In this document: piece by piece, positions 13,001-22,760 of the stretch | Layout: each line of letters starts with the position of its first letter | Numbering within the stretch: position 1 is the first letter of the stretch | Assembly (NCBI RefSeq): GCF_032118995.1 | Contig: NC_092668.1 | Span: forward strand, 12,317,501 to 12,381,500 | From: Asterias amurensis | Taxonomy: Eukaryota; Echinodermata; Asteroidea; Forcipulatida; Asteriidae | Length of the DNA stretch: 64,000 nt | Direction: 5' to 3' | The notes under the pieces: model-generated | What the model saw: only the letters and a program-made list of their open reading frames with translations | The model's database searches: none | What the model was told of the DNA's origin: nothing | Program-made: the position numbers and the translations under genes

Positions 13001-16000
13001 ACAATGTTTTATACCATCAACAGCTCCCTATTACTTGTTACCAAGTAAGGTTTTACGCTGATAATTATTTTAAGTAACTACCAATAGTGTCCACTGCCTT
13101 TAAAGGGAAGGTATATGTACAGAGATCCCTAAAAACGGACTCTTGCCTGATGCCTCTTCTCAGATTGAATTTTTAGGTGAAAAATCACCTCTTTCTCTGA
13201 AACTGCATTACCTCATAGAAGTTCGTTTCTAACAATGGTAAATAGTATCAAAATATTTGTTAACTCGCTGAATTATGACATTGAATGATGTGAATTTTCT
13301 TTTCAATTTTACTTATTTTCACAGTGAATGGTGAGTGGGGACGTTGGACGGACTGGTCAGTCTGCACTAACGCTTGCAAACATGTTCGAAGTCGCTACTG
13401 CGATGATCCGGCCCCTAATAACGGCGGTCAAGACTGCTTCGGAGAAAACTTTGAAAAGAGAAATTGTACAGGTGGACGATGTCCGAACCCCAATCCCAGT
13501 AAGTTTGCTGAAAAATGGTGGGGGTGGGGAAAGGGATTCCATGCTTGATACTTCATGGAGGCAATGAAGGCGATTGCCTCCATGCCCCTTGGTCATTGCC
13601 TTGGTGTCAACTTTTATCAGAAATGTTTGTTTCTGAAGGTTCGAATCCCCAGCCGTGACACTTGTGTCCTTAAGCAAGACACTTAAACCATTACTTCGTC
13701 CATTGGATGGGACGAAAAGCCATTGGTCCCATGTGTTGTGTAACGCTTGTTAAAGAACCCAGTGCGCTTATCGAAAAGAGAAGGGGTTCGCCCCGGTGTT
13801 CCTGGCTGTGGCTGCTGTATGCGCCATAGCACCATGTAAACCCTTACAAGGTGCTACTTAATCGGGTCTCAGAATATTCATCACTTCTATAACATATCTT
13901 TCTGAAAGTTTGTATATACTCAGCGCCTTGAGTACCTTGTTTAGTAGAATTGCGCTGTAAAAGACTTTGATATTATTATATTATTATTAATGTTAATATA
14001 ATGCATTTTTTATGAACAGATGCTCCTGATGTAACAACAAGTGCTCCACCTCCACCACCAGTTGTAGCAGCTGGAACCAACAACGGCAAAGGTGGAACGG
14101 CAGTTACTAATGAAGAAGACCCTAAAGGTAAGATAAAGAGCTGCTGGCAAAAGTCAGACTGTCTGAAATTCAAGTCGGTCGCTAGGACTCAAGTCGGTCG
14201 CTAGGACTCAAGTCGGTCGCTAGGACTCGAGTCAGTGAGTTGAATTCAAGTCAGTGAGTTGACCTCAAGTTAGTGACTTAGACTCAAGTCAGTAACTTTT
14301 AGACTCAAGTCATTGACTTAGACTCAAGTCAGCGAGTTGTACTCAAGTCAGTGAGTTGCTCTGAGGAATAGAAACAAGTCTACCATTGGAAGACATGTCT
14401 TAATTGTACCTTAACAGAATCTAGGGATGAGCCACTAGGCCAGTAGGCTAATTGTTTCTTCTCAGGCAAAATGAAAATAAAGCGTGCCCTCTGGCAGATG
14501 AATATCCAGGCATGGTGGATGCTCAAAACCATCAACCTTCTGCACCTTGGACTAACCACTTTACATCTTGCTCTGTGTCTGTCACCCTCTATAGTCAAGG
14601 ATGGGTATGAGGATCAGATACCTCTGTATATCGGCGTTGCTCTGGCTGCTTTGGTCTTCCTACTAGTCTTTGTCTTCATGATAGTGTGTATAGCAACGCG
14701 CAGGAAGAGACAAGGGACCACTTATTCAGCTGGTACTACAGGTAGGGCTTTCATTCAATTCATTGCAACTCGCATTCCCAGAAGTGCATACAAGTTAAAT
14801 TATACAGGCATGCAACTCTGCCGCGTTTCCGCCGAGTTCCGCGGTTTTTTTTGTGTTTTTAAAGGCAGAAAAAAAAAAAAAGGAAAAAAAAACAAAAAAC
14901 TTGTTTTTTTCTTTTTTCCCCGGATTTTTTTAAAAGCCTAATATATGCCTGGCAGCAACAGTGTACAACTACAATCATGTAAAATAAGCCTAGTACATGC
15001 TAACAATGCACCTCAGAGCATAATAAGCCTCAACATTTTCTAGGGTACCATTGTGGGTATCATGTCCCGTGGCGTTTGGGCTGCCTCGCTTAACACTTGC
15101 GTTGTGCCTTTGAAAATTTTCCTTTTTTTTTTTGAATGGGCAGTTGCATGCCTGATTATAGAGATGGTCAAATAAACAGTGATGTGAAGGCAAATTTGGA
15201 AGTGATTCAAAAGACAAGGGGTCGATCCACAATGACTAGTCCTATGACTCTTTAAGACTTATTTAAAACTTAAGGCTAATCCGAGACAAGACTAGTCTTA
15301 ACTCTTTGTGAAATCAACCCCTGTTATTGTTAATGCCATCATAGACCAACTGTCTTTCCCTTTGAAAGTGGCTGTATTTATTTGCTAAGTGTGTAGTTTT
15401 TTTGTTAAGCTCTGTGGTACCCAGTTTAAGAGCGCATTGCTTCAAAATTAGAACGTCATGATAGTTGCCGATGATGATTCTTTGCCCGCCAATCATGCGC
15501 ATTGAGACATGCCAAGAGCTATAATGCTTATTCTGATTTATTTATAAGTTTTTGATCCAGTGGTTATAAATGGTTTGTTTGTTACTTTACAGATGAGTGT
15601 AACTTGGCTATGTTAGCCGTCCAGCCAGACATAACCCAGTCCTCGGCGCCGCTCAACATGTGCACCCACGTAGCCCTCCCGAATCACACCATGGAAAAAA
15701 TCCAAATGACCACATCGCCGATCCTCCAATCCGAAGCATACTACGAGGATCCCAAGGACATCAAGCCTAACGGAATGACCGTCACGTTCTCGCCCAAAAA
15801 CGGCGTAATGACGCACCTGAACGATTACTCGTCGGACTCTTCAAACTACGCCGTGCCGAACGGCAACCCCATCATCGACCCGTCCATGCATCAGTACATC
15901 CCGCTGGTGCCCCCGACGACGCAAGAGTGCTGCCATCCCATTCTCCATAACCGGCCACCGTTGGACTTACCTTGTCGGAATTTGACCCATAATCCGAACC

Positions 16001-19000
16001 AGCAGAGGTGCTCAGAGCCAGACGGCGAGGACAACACCACATTTCATGAGCGGAGACTCAGAGACTCTGCCGTCCATTCATCCGAGGAGGAGAGCCTGTC
16101 CCCGAGCTCCCCGTATGGGTCGGACCACGGAAGGGCTCCCTCTATTGTCAGTGCGGGAATCCCGTCGCATATAGACTCGCATTGTATGTCGTGGGGGATG
16201 GTGAGCCACCGAGGAGGAAGACTAGTTATACCAGATGCTGGTAAGGAGAGAACTGCTAACATAACCTTGTTCTACCTTACGCTTTTCTCCCTTTTTTTTT
16301 TTTTTTTTTTCATTTTTATTTGGTGTTTCCTTGTACTTAGCAAACATTTACAAAAGCGCTTTAGTCCTAATGAATTTTTTTAAAGTAATGAAAGTTGTAT
16401 TAATTCTTTTTTTTTTGGAGGGGGGCATTAGCTTAATTTTTGTCGCTGTGATTTAGGGCAATGTAATTAGAAGTTGTGTTGGCTGTTTTATACAGTGCGT
16501 TCAGAGATCTTTATTGTCTCATTCTGACAGGAACCTTGTTTTCTTTTATGGACTCAAGAAAAGTTGCTTTGCTCGGGGCAATATAACTGACAAGGCTGAC
16601 ATTTCTTAATATGGCCCTCTGTAGAATTTTTTTTTTTTTTCCAGGGCCATTTCAAGAGCATTCCCAATGTGCGTAATCCAGAGTTATCCTACATTGGCTG
16701 GTATTTTGTATTAATGCCCTATAGAGCAATAACACAGGGCAATAACACAGGGCTCATCATTTGTTTCTTTATTGCCCCGTGTAGGTATCAGTATGTTTAT
16801 CCCAGAGGGCGCCCTTCCAAAGGGCCACTCGGAGGACCTGTATATTGCCGTCAGCCGTGATGTGACCGACCGTCCAAGAGTGAGTGGAAAACAGACCATT
16901 CTCAGCCCGGTCATTATCTGCGGTCCACCGGGCCTGACCTTTGCCAAGCCGGTCATTATAACGACACCACACTGCGCTAATGGCATGAGGGGAGAGTGGA
17001 GGTGTTCTGTATACAGCAACATGTGCCGCTCTGGAGAAAAAGCGTGGGAGGTGAGGAGTGGAAATCAAAGTTATTTGCTGGATTTGTGAACCATTTGTCC
17101 TTATATTTGTATCTTTGGCTGATATTGGCTTAAATAATGGTCTACTCGTGTGTTGATTAGATTCAGTTCAGCAGGTATGAGTTCCGATTTTCATCTTAAT
17201 TCAGACTTTCTTTGTAATTAAGAGGTTGTATTTTTCTCAACATTTTAAAAAGTGTGCTCTTTAGTCTACAATCTAGCACTGAGTATACTGTTTTCCAAAA
17301 GCTCGTTGGAATCTACAACTCCCAAGGTGTTACCAACAGGTGGAAATGTCATTTTTCTAAAGATATGGATCGCAGGTTCAGACTTAATTGTTGGCATGGA
17401 TTCTTTTCACTGAATTAAGTCAAAAAAATAAATTGAATATTTTAACTGGTAAGTTGTTAGAATTTCTGCAAATGAGGCCCGTCTACAACATTTTGAGAAA
17501 AGCCCAATGCGGGTTTTGTGAAAAACATGCATGTTACTCGGTGGGATTCGAACCATCGACCTTTGCAATTCTTTATAGCAGTGTCTTACTTTAATGATTG
17601 TGTGTCTTATGTGTACTCAGAAAATTGCCATAGTGGGAGAGGAGACAATAAACACACCGATCTTCTGCCAAGTGGACAAGAGACAGTGTTCCATCGTGAC
17701 GGACCAGCTCAGCTGGTTTGCCTTCGTGGGTGAATCGCTGCCGAGCCAGGCAGCCAGTAAAATACTAAAGATCGCTGCCTTTGGTCCCATACTCCGAGCT
17801 ATGATGGATTACTGCGTGAAGGTGTACGTCATGGAAGATACGCCGGACACATTGGAGGTAGGGATGAGAAATATATCTGAATTCAGATGTTTTCGTGACT
17901 TTTCTTGTCATTTTCTTCATATGTACAAAAATTCTGCTCTTTGGTTGTTGATTACTTAAGTTGAAATCGACTCAACTTAATTAATTTGTGACAAATTTTC
18001 AAGAGATATCAATTATTATTATTATTATTATCATTGGATGATGTTCGTAATCAACAGAATGTGATCCAGATTGAGCAGAGATTAGGCGGTCGACTCCTCC
18101 ACAGACCCAAGCAGCTTTACTTCACCGACACCGGTCATAATCTCAGACTTTCCATCGAAGACGTCATGCCCGGCTGGCAGAGTAAAGTCGCCTCAAACTT
18201 CCAGGTAAAATAGTCTTCTGTCAACCAGTTATCAATAAGAACCACCTTCCCCTTTATTGTGTTTAGTGGAAACCACCACAGGAATGTTTGTCAGTCACAA
18301 ATTGGAGCTATAATAATGATAATAATATAATAATAATGTTTTTATTGTCACTTGTACAAAACAAATATTTGTATAGTGAAATTCGTGTTGGTTTTGCGTG
18401 TCTAAAAATATGTTATATAAAAATGACACTAAAAATTTACCATTTATACAAAAATACATCGAAATATAATATAAATATCTCTGAATAGTATTACAATATA
18501 CAGGCGAAATACGAAAGATAAAAAACAGTTTGGTTGAATTAAAATCAGAAATAGACATTCATGATTAAAACCTGTCATTTAGAACACGAACAGCTGTGGG
18601 ATAAAAGTACGGTTAGATCCAGATTTAATTGAATGGAATCGATTCTTTGACCGCATGGGCTGAAAGAGGTCATAAAAAGGGAAGGTATACTATTGGTTAC
18701 TATCTCCTAAAATTTATAGCAATAAAAATGTACTTGATAGAAGTAGAGCATGTGTCAATTGAATAAATTATTCTACATTTATTTAGGATGAAAATGATCA
18801 AGTGGTTATTAACAAGAAAGTAAACATTCCCTTAAACCCTCCAGCGTGTAAACTGTTTGGTTGCAAACCCCCCATGGTACGTTGTCTGCAAATACTTACA
18901 AACATCTTCCGTAGGTTAAGGTTGTTTTTGGGGTTTTTTTTTTTGGAGGGGGGGGGGGCGCTAGAAGCCTTTCTCAGATTAACTTCGGGTTAAAAAATAA

Positions 19001-20382
19001 CCTCTTTCTCTATAACTACATTACTAAAAGTAAAGGGGGTTATTCTTAGTAATTTTTTATTTTATCAACAGTTTTTTTGTTTTGTTTTCTTGGCAGGAAA
19101 TCCCCTTTTATCACATTTGGAGTGGTGCCTCCAATACCCTGCACTGTGCCTTCACACTAGCCAGAGTTGACCCCGCCATCAATATAGTCAGATGTCGTAT
19201 CGAGGTCATGCAGGGGTCATCGCCCAACACCCGGCAGGTCATCGACATATCAAGATGTGTGGATGATGTGAGTACTGACCCCTTGCACGTATGTCACACG
19301 CGGCGACTGTGCCGCGCTCACCATTTTGGTGGGCAGTAGGTTTATGTGTTAATGCAGTTGGCCTAAAATGCGCACTTCACTGAATAACACACAGTGACAT
19401 TTCCCACAACAATGCGCATCTAAAATTATTCTAAAGATGACGTCAGTTGTAGTGGGTCATAAAGCAAGAATTTGGACAGTTTGGACATTTAAATGCAGTA
19501 GAAATTTAGCTGAACACTTTAGAATGACTGGAACAAACATGAGTGAGAAGAACAAAAATCATGTGTGCATGAAAACGAAACTGAATGCAAAAGCAGCTGA
19601 AAAGAATAACAATTTACATCATAAGGGTGTTCAAATAACTGCAAATGTCTGCCAACTAAATTAACTTGGTGTTATTTTAACACTCTATGATGGATGTTAG
19701 TATTAATGTTCTCTGGGTATAATAGATGTTTTTGCAGTGTATGTCCATAACTGACCAAAAAAATGATCACTGACTGTATTTGACTATCCACCCCTGTTTA
19801 GATGTCATGTGATCACGGTCATTCGGAGCCCGACGTAGCCAACTGTAGTTCAGGGTATGGGTCAATGACCTTAGAAGCCCCCAACAAAGCCTTCCGATTG
19901 TCTAGGCCGTTCCGAGCCCAGCTTTGCACATTACTAGACCCACCGAGAAGTAGAGGCAATGATTGGAGGATGCTGGCGTCGAAGCTAGGAGTAGATGGGT
20001 AAGTCAATGGCTAGTGGCCTTTTCACTCCAGCACTCGAGGCTCCTTGGTTATTATTTAACAAGGATAGCTTTGTTAGGATTAACTTTTTTGTTATTATAT
20101 GATTTCAGTTTTGTACAAAACCACGCAGCAGTACGGAATTGATTTAGAACTCACTTTGATCCAAGTCTTTCCTCCAACTTCAATGTTTATATCGCCTCTC
20201 TTATCCACAGCTACATCAACTACTTTGCAATTAAGCCCAGTCCAACCGACCAGATCTTAGATCTCTGGGAGGCGAGGCATCGAGAAGAAGGAGCGGTCTT
20301 AGACCTGGCGAGAGTTCTCCAGGAGATGGGTCGTCAAGACGCTCTAGCTGTTGTGGAGAAACAACTTGGAGCATGGATGTAA
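6746..20382 (+). CDS. unc5: UNC5-family netrin receptor, 3' twelve exons (5' partial)
   Basis: UNC5 proteins are single-pass netrin receptors that mediate growth-cone repulsion and, without ligand, can signal death through the C-terminal death domain. Twelve exons join in one frame to give 903 residues plus stop: 6746-7024, 10148-10315, 13325-13498, 14020-14127, 14595-14741, 15593-16240, 16785-17050, 17621-17857, 18058-18204, 19097-19267, 19802-19998 and 20211-20382. Domain order is Ig2 (LRRLFDQEPLGKQ, CRPP.GVP, TGNYTC), two TSP1 repeats with WxxWxxW, a proline-rich hinge, the TM helix, a long cytoplasmic linker, ZU5 (GGRLVIPDAGISMFIPEGAL), UPA (EIPFYHIWSG) and a death domain ending GAWM. All introns have GT-AG ends and matching phases. 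The start codon, signal peptide and Ig1 lie outside the window. The family call is firm; assignment to a vertebrate paralogue is not meaningful, since echinoderms usually have few UNC5 genes. Confidence 0.95.
7035..7595. repeat. Direct repeat pair just downstream of the Ig2 exon
   Basis: About 130 bp at 7035-7168 recur at 7464-7595. Both copies begin CAGGTGGGAAATTCAAA, share GTGTGGTATGGTGCCCC or a close variant, and end GTTATGTGGAC. A shorter relative is at 26303-26345, so this is a dispersed repeat rather than an exon duplication. The copies lie in intron sequence. Confidence 0.55.
7625..8520 (+). other. unc5: UNC5 intron sequence without recognised features
   Basis: This is AT-rich intron. 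I see no repeat ends, splice-bounded exon or coding bias in it. Confidence 0.5.
8525..8750. mobile_element. MITE family M5, UNC5 intron
   Basis: It opens ACCCAATTTCAAAGAGCT and closes GCTCTATGAAATTGGGCCC, with a TTTGCTTAGCATGA motif near the left arm. The arms are inverted repeats of roughly 45 bp. Confidence 0.65.
8775..8957 (-). repeat. Old tRNA-derived SINE, minus strand
   Basis: It shares the GGTACCCATTTA block, the AACAAGTGTTTTGACC block and the GGATTCGAACCCACACCCT box with the copy at 5230-5485. It sits directly against the M5 element. Confidence 0.5.
9560..9680 (+). repeat. tRNA-derived SINE head and body (split by a MITE)
   Basis: An A-box-like AGTTGGTAAGACACT and a B-box-like GGGTTTGAATC mark the tRNA-derived head, followed by TATGCCTGTGATATTTGTT and GTACTGAGTATACAGTGCT. 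The tail resumes after the MITE, at 10072 (ACATCGGTGTA). Relatives are at 17499-17590, 38645-38700 and 54487-54655. Confidence 0.65.
9681..10071. mobile_element. MITE family M2 inserted in the SINE
   Basis: A full foldback element runs TTAA to TTAA, with AAGGAACACGTTGCCTTGG and its complement at the ends. It interrupts the SINE between GTGC and AACACATCGGTGTA, so it is younger than that SINE. Confidence 0.85.
10148..10315 (+). CDS. unc5: UNC5 exon: first thrombospondin type 1 repeat
   Basis: It is bounded by TTGGCAG and GTAAAG, phase 1 on both sides, 56 codons. It reads HGGWTPWSQWTECDVTCGTG with six cysteines and ends PCTEDCL. WTPWSQW is a likely C-mannosylation motif. As a symmetrical phase 1-1 exon it could be skipped without a frameshift. 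Confidence 0.94.
10546..10929 (-). mobile_element. MITE family M1, well-preserved copy
   Basis: TTAA bounds AGGCAGTGGACACTATTGG and its perfect-looking inverted complement at the right end. The internal GAGtCCTCAAGTTCTAAA palindrome region is present. It is a good reference copy for the family. Confidence 0.85.
10930..11785 (+). other. unc5: UNC5 intron, no feature recognised
   Basis: Apart from ordinary AT-rich intron sequence I see nothing supported here. Short open frames around 11420-11722 lack splice context and family resemblance. Confidence 0.45.
11790..12069 (+). mobile_element. MITE family M1, shortened copy abutting M2
   Basis: It starts near TATTAGACACTATTGGTAATT and ends GTCCAGTGCCTTTAA. 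The right TTAA (12066-12069) is also the left TTAA of the next element. Confidence 0.65.
12066..12438. mobile_element. MITE family M2, full length
   Basis: It runs TTAA to TTAA with GGGACACGTTGCCTTGGATC at the left end and the complement at the right. The arms meet at the TCAAAATTTTGA centre near 12236-12247. Confidence 0.85.
12836..13102 (-). mobile_element. MITE family M1, 5'-truncated copy
   Basis: It joins the family at TTGCGAGATAATAATGAAAG and runs to the CACTGCCTTTAA end. The missing end is replaced by a two-copy CTTTATCGGGGTCTCT repeat at 12794-12837. Confidence 0.7.
13325..13498 (+). CDS. unc5: UNC5 exon: second thrombospondin type 1 repeat
   Basis: A TTTTCACAG acceptor precedes NGEWGRWTDWSVCTNAC, and GTAAGT follows. 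It has 58 codons, phase 1 both sides. The WxxWxxW and paired cysteines (RYCDDPAPNNGGQDC, NCTGGRC) match the second UNC5 TSP1 repeat. NCT is a possible glycosylation site. Confidence 0.94.
13625..13990 (+). repeat. SINE with (ATT)n tail in the UNC5 intron
   Basis: It has a GGTTCGAATCCCCAGC B-box-like motif, a body with TGTCCTTAAGCAAGACACTT and ATGCGCCATAGCACCATGTA, a tail domain with CAGCGCCTTGAGTACCTTGT, then ATTATT repeats. It ends 30 bp upstream of the next exon. Confidence 0.7.
14020..14127 (+). CDS. unc5: UNC5 exon: extracellular hinge
   Basis: Thirty-six codons (phase 1-1) between TATGAACAG and GTAAGA encode a linker with APPPPPVVAAG and an acidic end (TNEEDPK). It is low complexity, as expected between the TSP1 repeats and the membrane. 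It is less conserved, so confidence rests on phase and splice sites. Confidence 0.75.
14170..14358 (+). repeat. Minisatellite of AAGTCagTgAgTT type in the UNC5 intron
   Basis: About nine units of roughly 20-22 bp have the core GACTCAAGTCAGTGAGTT. The first three units are a near-identical variant (AAGTCGGTCGCTAGGACTC), a sign of recent local amplification. Confidence 0.8.
14595..14741 (+). CDS. unc5: UNC5 exon: transmembrane segment
   Basis: The chosen acceptor is the pyrimidine-rich GTCACCCTCTATAG; GTAGGG follows. It encodes an acidic juxtamembrane stretch (KDGYEDQIPLYIG), about 22 hydrophobic residues, then basic TRRKRQ. A second in-frame acceptor at 14464-14465 (TTCTTCTCAG) would add 43 residues. 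I preferred the shorter form because the extra residues look unlike UNC5. Confidence 0.8.
15218..15321. mobile_element. MITE family M6 (GTGAAATC-ended palindrome), degraded
   Basis: It begins GGGGTCGATCCACAA and ends TTTGTGAAATCAACCCCT, with ACTAGTCnTA motifs inside. It matches better-kept copies at 29654 and 49860. Confidence 0.55.
15593..16240 (+). CDS. unc5: UNC5 exon: long cytoplasmic linker into ZU5
   Basis: This 648-bp phase 1-1 exon encodes 216 residues. It opens DECNLAMLAVQPDITQSS, comparable to the vertebrate HLLTIQPDLSTTT, and closes GGRLVIPDAG, the start of ZU5. The middle is Ser/Pro-rich with acidic patches (SSEEESLSPSSPYGSDHGR) and probably disordered. The segment seems longer than in vertebrate UNC5. 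Confidence 0.92.
16785..17050 (+). CDS. unc5: UNC5 exon: ZU5 domain core
   Basis: The acceptor is CCCCGTGTAG and the donor GTGAGG. It reads ISMFIPEGALPKGHSEDLYI, then LSPVIICGPPGLTFAKPVII, the conserved ZU5 core. It enters in phase 1 and leaves in phase 0 (KAWE). Confidence 0.95.
17499..17590 (-). repeat. tRNA-derived SINE head, minus strand
   Basis: On the minus strand it reads GTAAGACACTG, AATTGCAAAGGTCGATGG and GTTCGAATCCCACCGAG. This is the same family as 9560, ending about 30 bp upstream of a UNC5 exon. Confidence 0.6.
17621..17857 (+). CDS. unc5: UNC5 exon: ZU5 end into UPA
   Basis: Seventy-nine codons in phase 0, from GTGTACTCAG to GTAGGG. CQVDKRQCSIVTDQLSWFAF and VGESLPSQAASKILKIAAFG match the UNC5 segment containing FTEQLGRFALVGEAL. 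It ends EDTPDTLE. Confidence 0.95.
18058..18204 (+). CDS. unc5: UNC5 exon: UPA domain
   Basis: Forty-nine codons between AATCAACAG and GTAAAA. It reads QRLGGRLLHRPKQLYFTDTG, then HNLRLSIEDVMPGWQSK, the UPA/DCC-binding region of UNC5. Confidence 0.95.
18205..19096 (+). other. unc5: UNC5 intron, AT-rich
   Basis: No exon is supported. The flanking exons join NFQ to EIPFYHIW exactly as in vertebrate UNC5, so the exon-like frame near 18787-18893 is not needed. A G-rich tract lies at 18946-18958. Confidence 0.7.
19097..19267 (+). CDS. unc5: UNC5 exon: UPA domain, second part
   Basis: Fifty-seven codons, phase 0. It opens EIPFYHIWSGASNTLHCAFT, almost the human text at this point, and closes ISRCVDD before GTGAGT. 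Confidence 0.96.
19802..19998 (+). CDS. unc5: UNC5 exon: death domain, first part
   Basis: The acceptor CCCTGTTTAG precedes MSCDHGHSEPDV; the exon leaves in phase 2 at GG|GTAAGT. The death domain starts around AFRLSRPFRAQLCTLLDPPR and contains the conserved DWRMLASKLGVD. Confidence 0.95.
20211..20382 (+). CDS. unc5: UNC5 terminal exon: death domain end and stop
   Basis: It follows TTATCCACAG. It reads YINYFAIKPSPTDQILDLWE, then helices 5-6 (LARVLQEMGRQDALAVVEKQ) and stops with TAA at 20380-20382 after GAWM. This is a normal family C-terminus without truncation. Confidence 0.96.
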
Positions 20383-21436
20383 AAACATATTCCAGAAGTG
20401 TCAGACTAGTGTCGCAAGGATCTGTACAGGGCCCGGTTTCATTAAGCAGAATGCTTAGCAAATTTCTTTGCTAAGCATGATGGGAGTACCAGTCACAGCA
20501 TTGTCAAACTGTTATACGGGCTTAATTAATTTTGCCCAGATCCTGACGATTATTGAGAGGAAATATGTAATGGTCCAAAAGTTTTATGCTTACATTTTGG
20601 GGTGAAATTCGTTGGGTCTGAAAAAAAAAATATTTTGTTTGAGCCCATGAAGTGACTAAATAATTGTGGGTAAAGTGAGGTTATCTACATCAATCAATCA
20701 ATTAATCAATCGATCAATAAGCAATTGTGGATCATTGGCACAATCCACCTGTATACCTTATTGTCTTTTTAGCACATTTCAGTTCCTTAATTTACCCTTA
20801 CCAATAATATTAACAATGCAGTTTTTAAAAAGACATTCATTAATAATGCCTTTACTTCCAATGCAGATAATATTGTCTTTGAAAACTCCCCTTTTTCAGA
20901 ACCAATTTAAACCCAAGATTTTTTTAGCTCAGATTTTGCCACGAAATGCAGGATTTACAGACGAATTGCCAAGAGCTAATTTAGACACATAAATGACCTG
21001 AAATGCAAGAACTAATAACAACTGTTAATGTGCCTACATAATTCAGTAGGATCCCTTCCTATTTTACATAAGATTGTTCTTTTCCATCTTGATTTGATAA
21101 ATCATTTTTAATATAACTTTTCAACTGTTAAAAAACATGAGAATAGACAGAAATATTGGGAAAGCAACAGCACAAACCAGAAGGTTTAACTTAGTTGGTG
21201 GAGTCGAGTGTTTGTAGAGTGGCATAAAATTTAAACAAACATCTTGGAAGAAAAACAGACTGATAAAAACAGTATTAGACCAACTGAAGTGGCATAAGTA
21301 AAAGACAAACCCAGGAGAACTTATGTCAAATGTCCATAGCCTATAAATACTTTATGTGTATTGATTTGATATTCCCTGTTTACAGAGTTCCAGTGCCTGT
21401 GAGAATTTAGTTGATGTAAACGAGAAGCCAACAAAG

Positions 21437-21826
21437 TTAAAGGCAGTGGACACTATTGGTAATTACTCAAAATAATTTTTAGCATAAAAACTTACTTGGT
21501 AACCAGTAATGGGGAGAGGTTGATGGTATAAAACATTGTGAGAAACGGCTCCCTCTGAAGACACATAGTTTTCGAGAAAGAAGTATTATTTTCCACGAAT
21601 TTGGTTTCGAGACCTCAGATTTAGAACTTGAGGTCTCGAAATAAAGCATCTGAAAGCACACAACTTCGTGTGACAAGGTTGTTTTTTCTTTCATTATTCT
21701 CTCGCAACTTCAATGACCGATTGAGCTGAAATTTTCACAGGTTTGTTATTTTTTGCATTTGTTGAGATGCAGCAATTGAAAAGACTGGTCGTTGACAATA
21801 ATACCAATGGTGTCCACTGTCTTTAA
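21437..21826 (+). mobile_element. MITE family M1, full length
   Basis: TTAA bounds AGGCAGTGGACACTATTGG and GTGTCCACTGTCT. The central GAGACCTCAGATTTAGAACT palindrome is intact. Confidence 0.85.
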
Positions 21827-22579
21827 CTTCAATCTGAAACTTTACAGTTTTTATACCAAGTCATTACCGAGTAAACTGGTTGGATAAGGTAATAGCACAT
21901 AAAACGACCAGTTTAATAGTTATGGTTATTGAAAACCGCTAAAAATATGCTAAACCGCTAAAAAATGAGTTACTGCTAGTCTAAATTTGACGGATGGAGT
22001 GTGTATTATAAACTATTGAGGGGATTTTTAATTTGTTTTTCCTTTTAGAATTTTGTGACAAAAAGTGATTATTCTTGGGACAGCATGGCTTATTCCTATG
22101 CAAGCTCACTCTGTACTCATTTTGTATATAATGTAAGATGACAAAACGCCCAAGACCAAATTCCTAGACAAATAAAAAGTGACTTAAACTTTCAACAAAA
22201 AATACCATTTAATTAAGAATTTCAAAATTCAAGTTGTTAATTTGATACACAAAATAATAAATCAGTCAAATTGTCAGTTGAATTTATTAAGATGATTGAA
22301 TTTTAGTCAGAATTTTATATCACGTTTTTTTTTGTTTTTACTTGTAGGAATGGTCATGGAGACCCCCCATGATGCATTTCACATGGGCTTCCTATGAATA
22401 TGTAAATTTTAAATTGATGTAGAATATTAACATAATTGTCACAACTCTTTGCTTTCCCTTGACGTTGAATTGTTACCTCTGATCCTCTTCAATTGTGGTC
22501 GAATATATTTCAATATAATGTTCACAATGTTCGATGTGGTCGATCCTTCCCTAAAATCAATGTTCCCAACCTGTTTTTC

Positions 22580-22760
22580 TAGTTGAAACCAGTTAACCAG
22601 TTAAACAGTTAACTGGTTTCTACTGGTTTCAACTGGTTTCAACTGGTTCCATCTGCTTCAAACTGGAATTAACTTGTGTCCAACCGGGACCTTTTGGGTT
22701 CAACTGGTAGCTCAACTGGTTGCTAAAGAAACCAGTTGAAACCAGTTTGAGGGAAGTAGC
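22580..22760. repeat. AACTGGTTT / AAACCAGTT array with inverted units
   Basis: It has many short units of CAACTGGTTT, with the complement AACCAGTTGAA at both flanks, so the cluster can fold on itself. It lies in the UNC5 downstream region. Confidence 0.75.

Noticed and set aside
18787-18893. Exon-like frame after TTATTTAG in a UNC5 intron
   Set aside because: The flanking exons join NFQ-EIPFYHIW exactly as in other UNC5 proteins, and the candidate has no UNC5 similarity.
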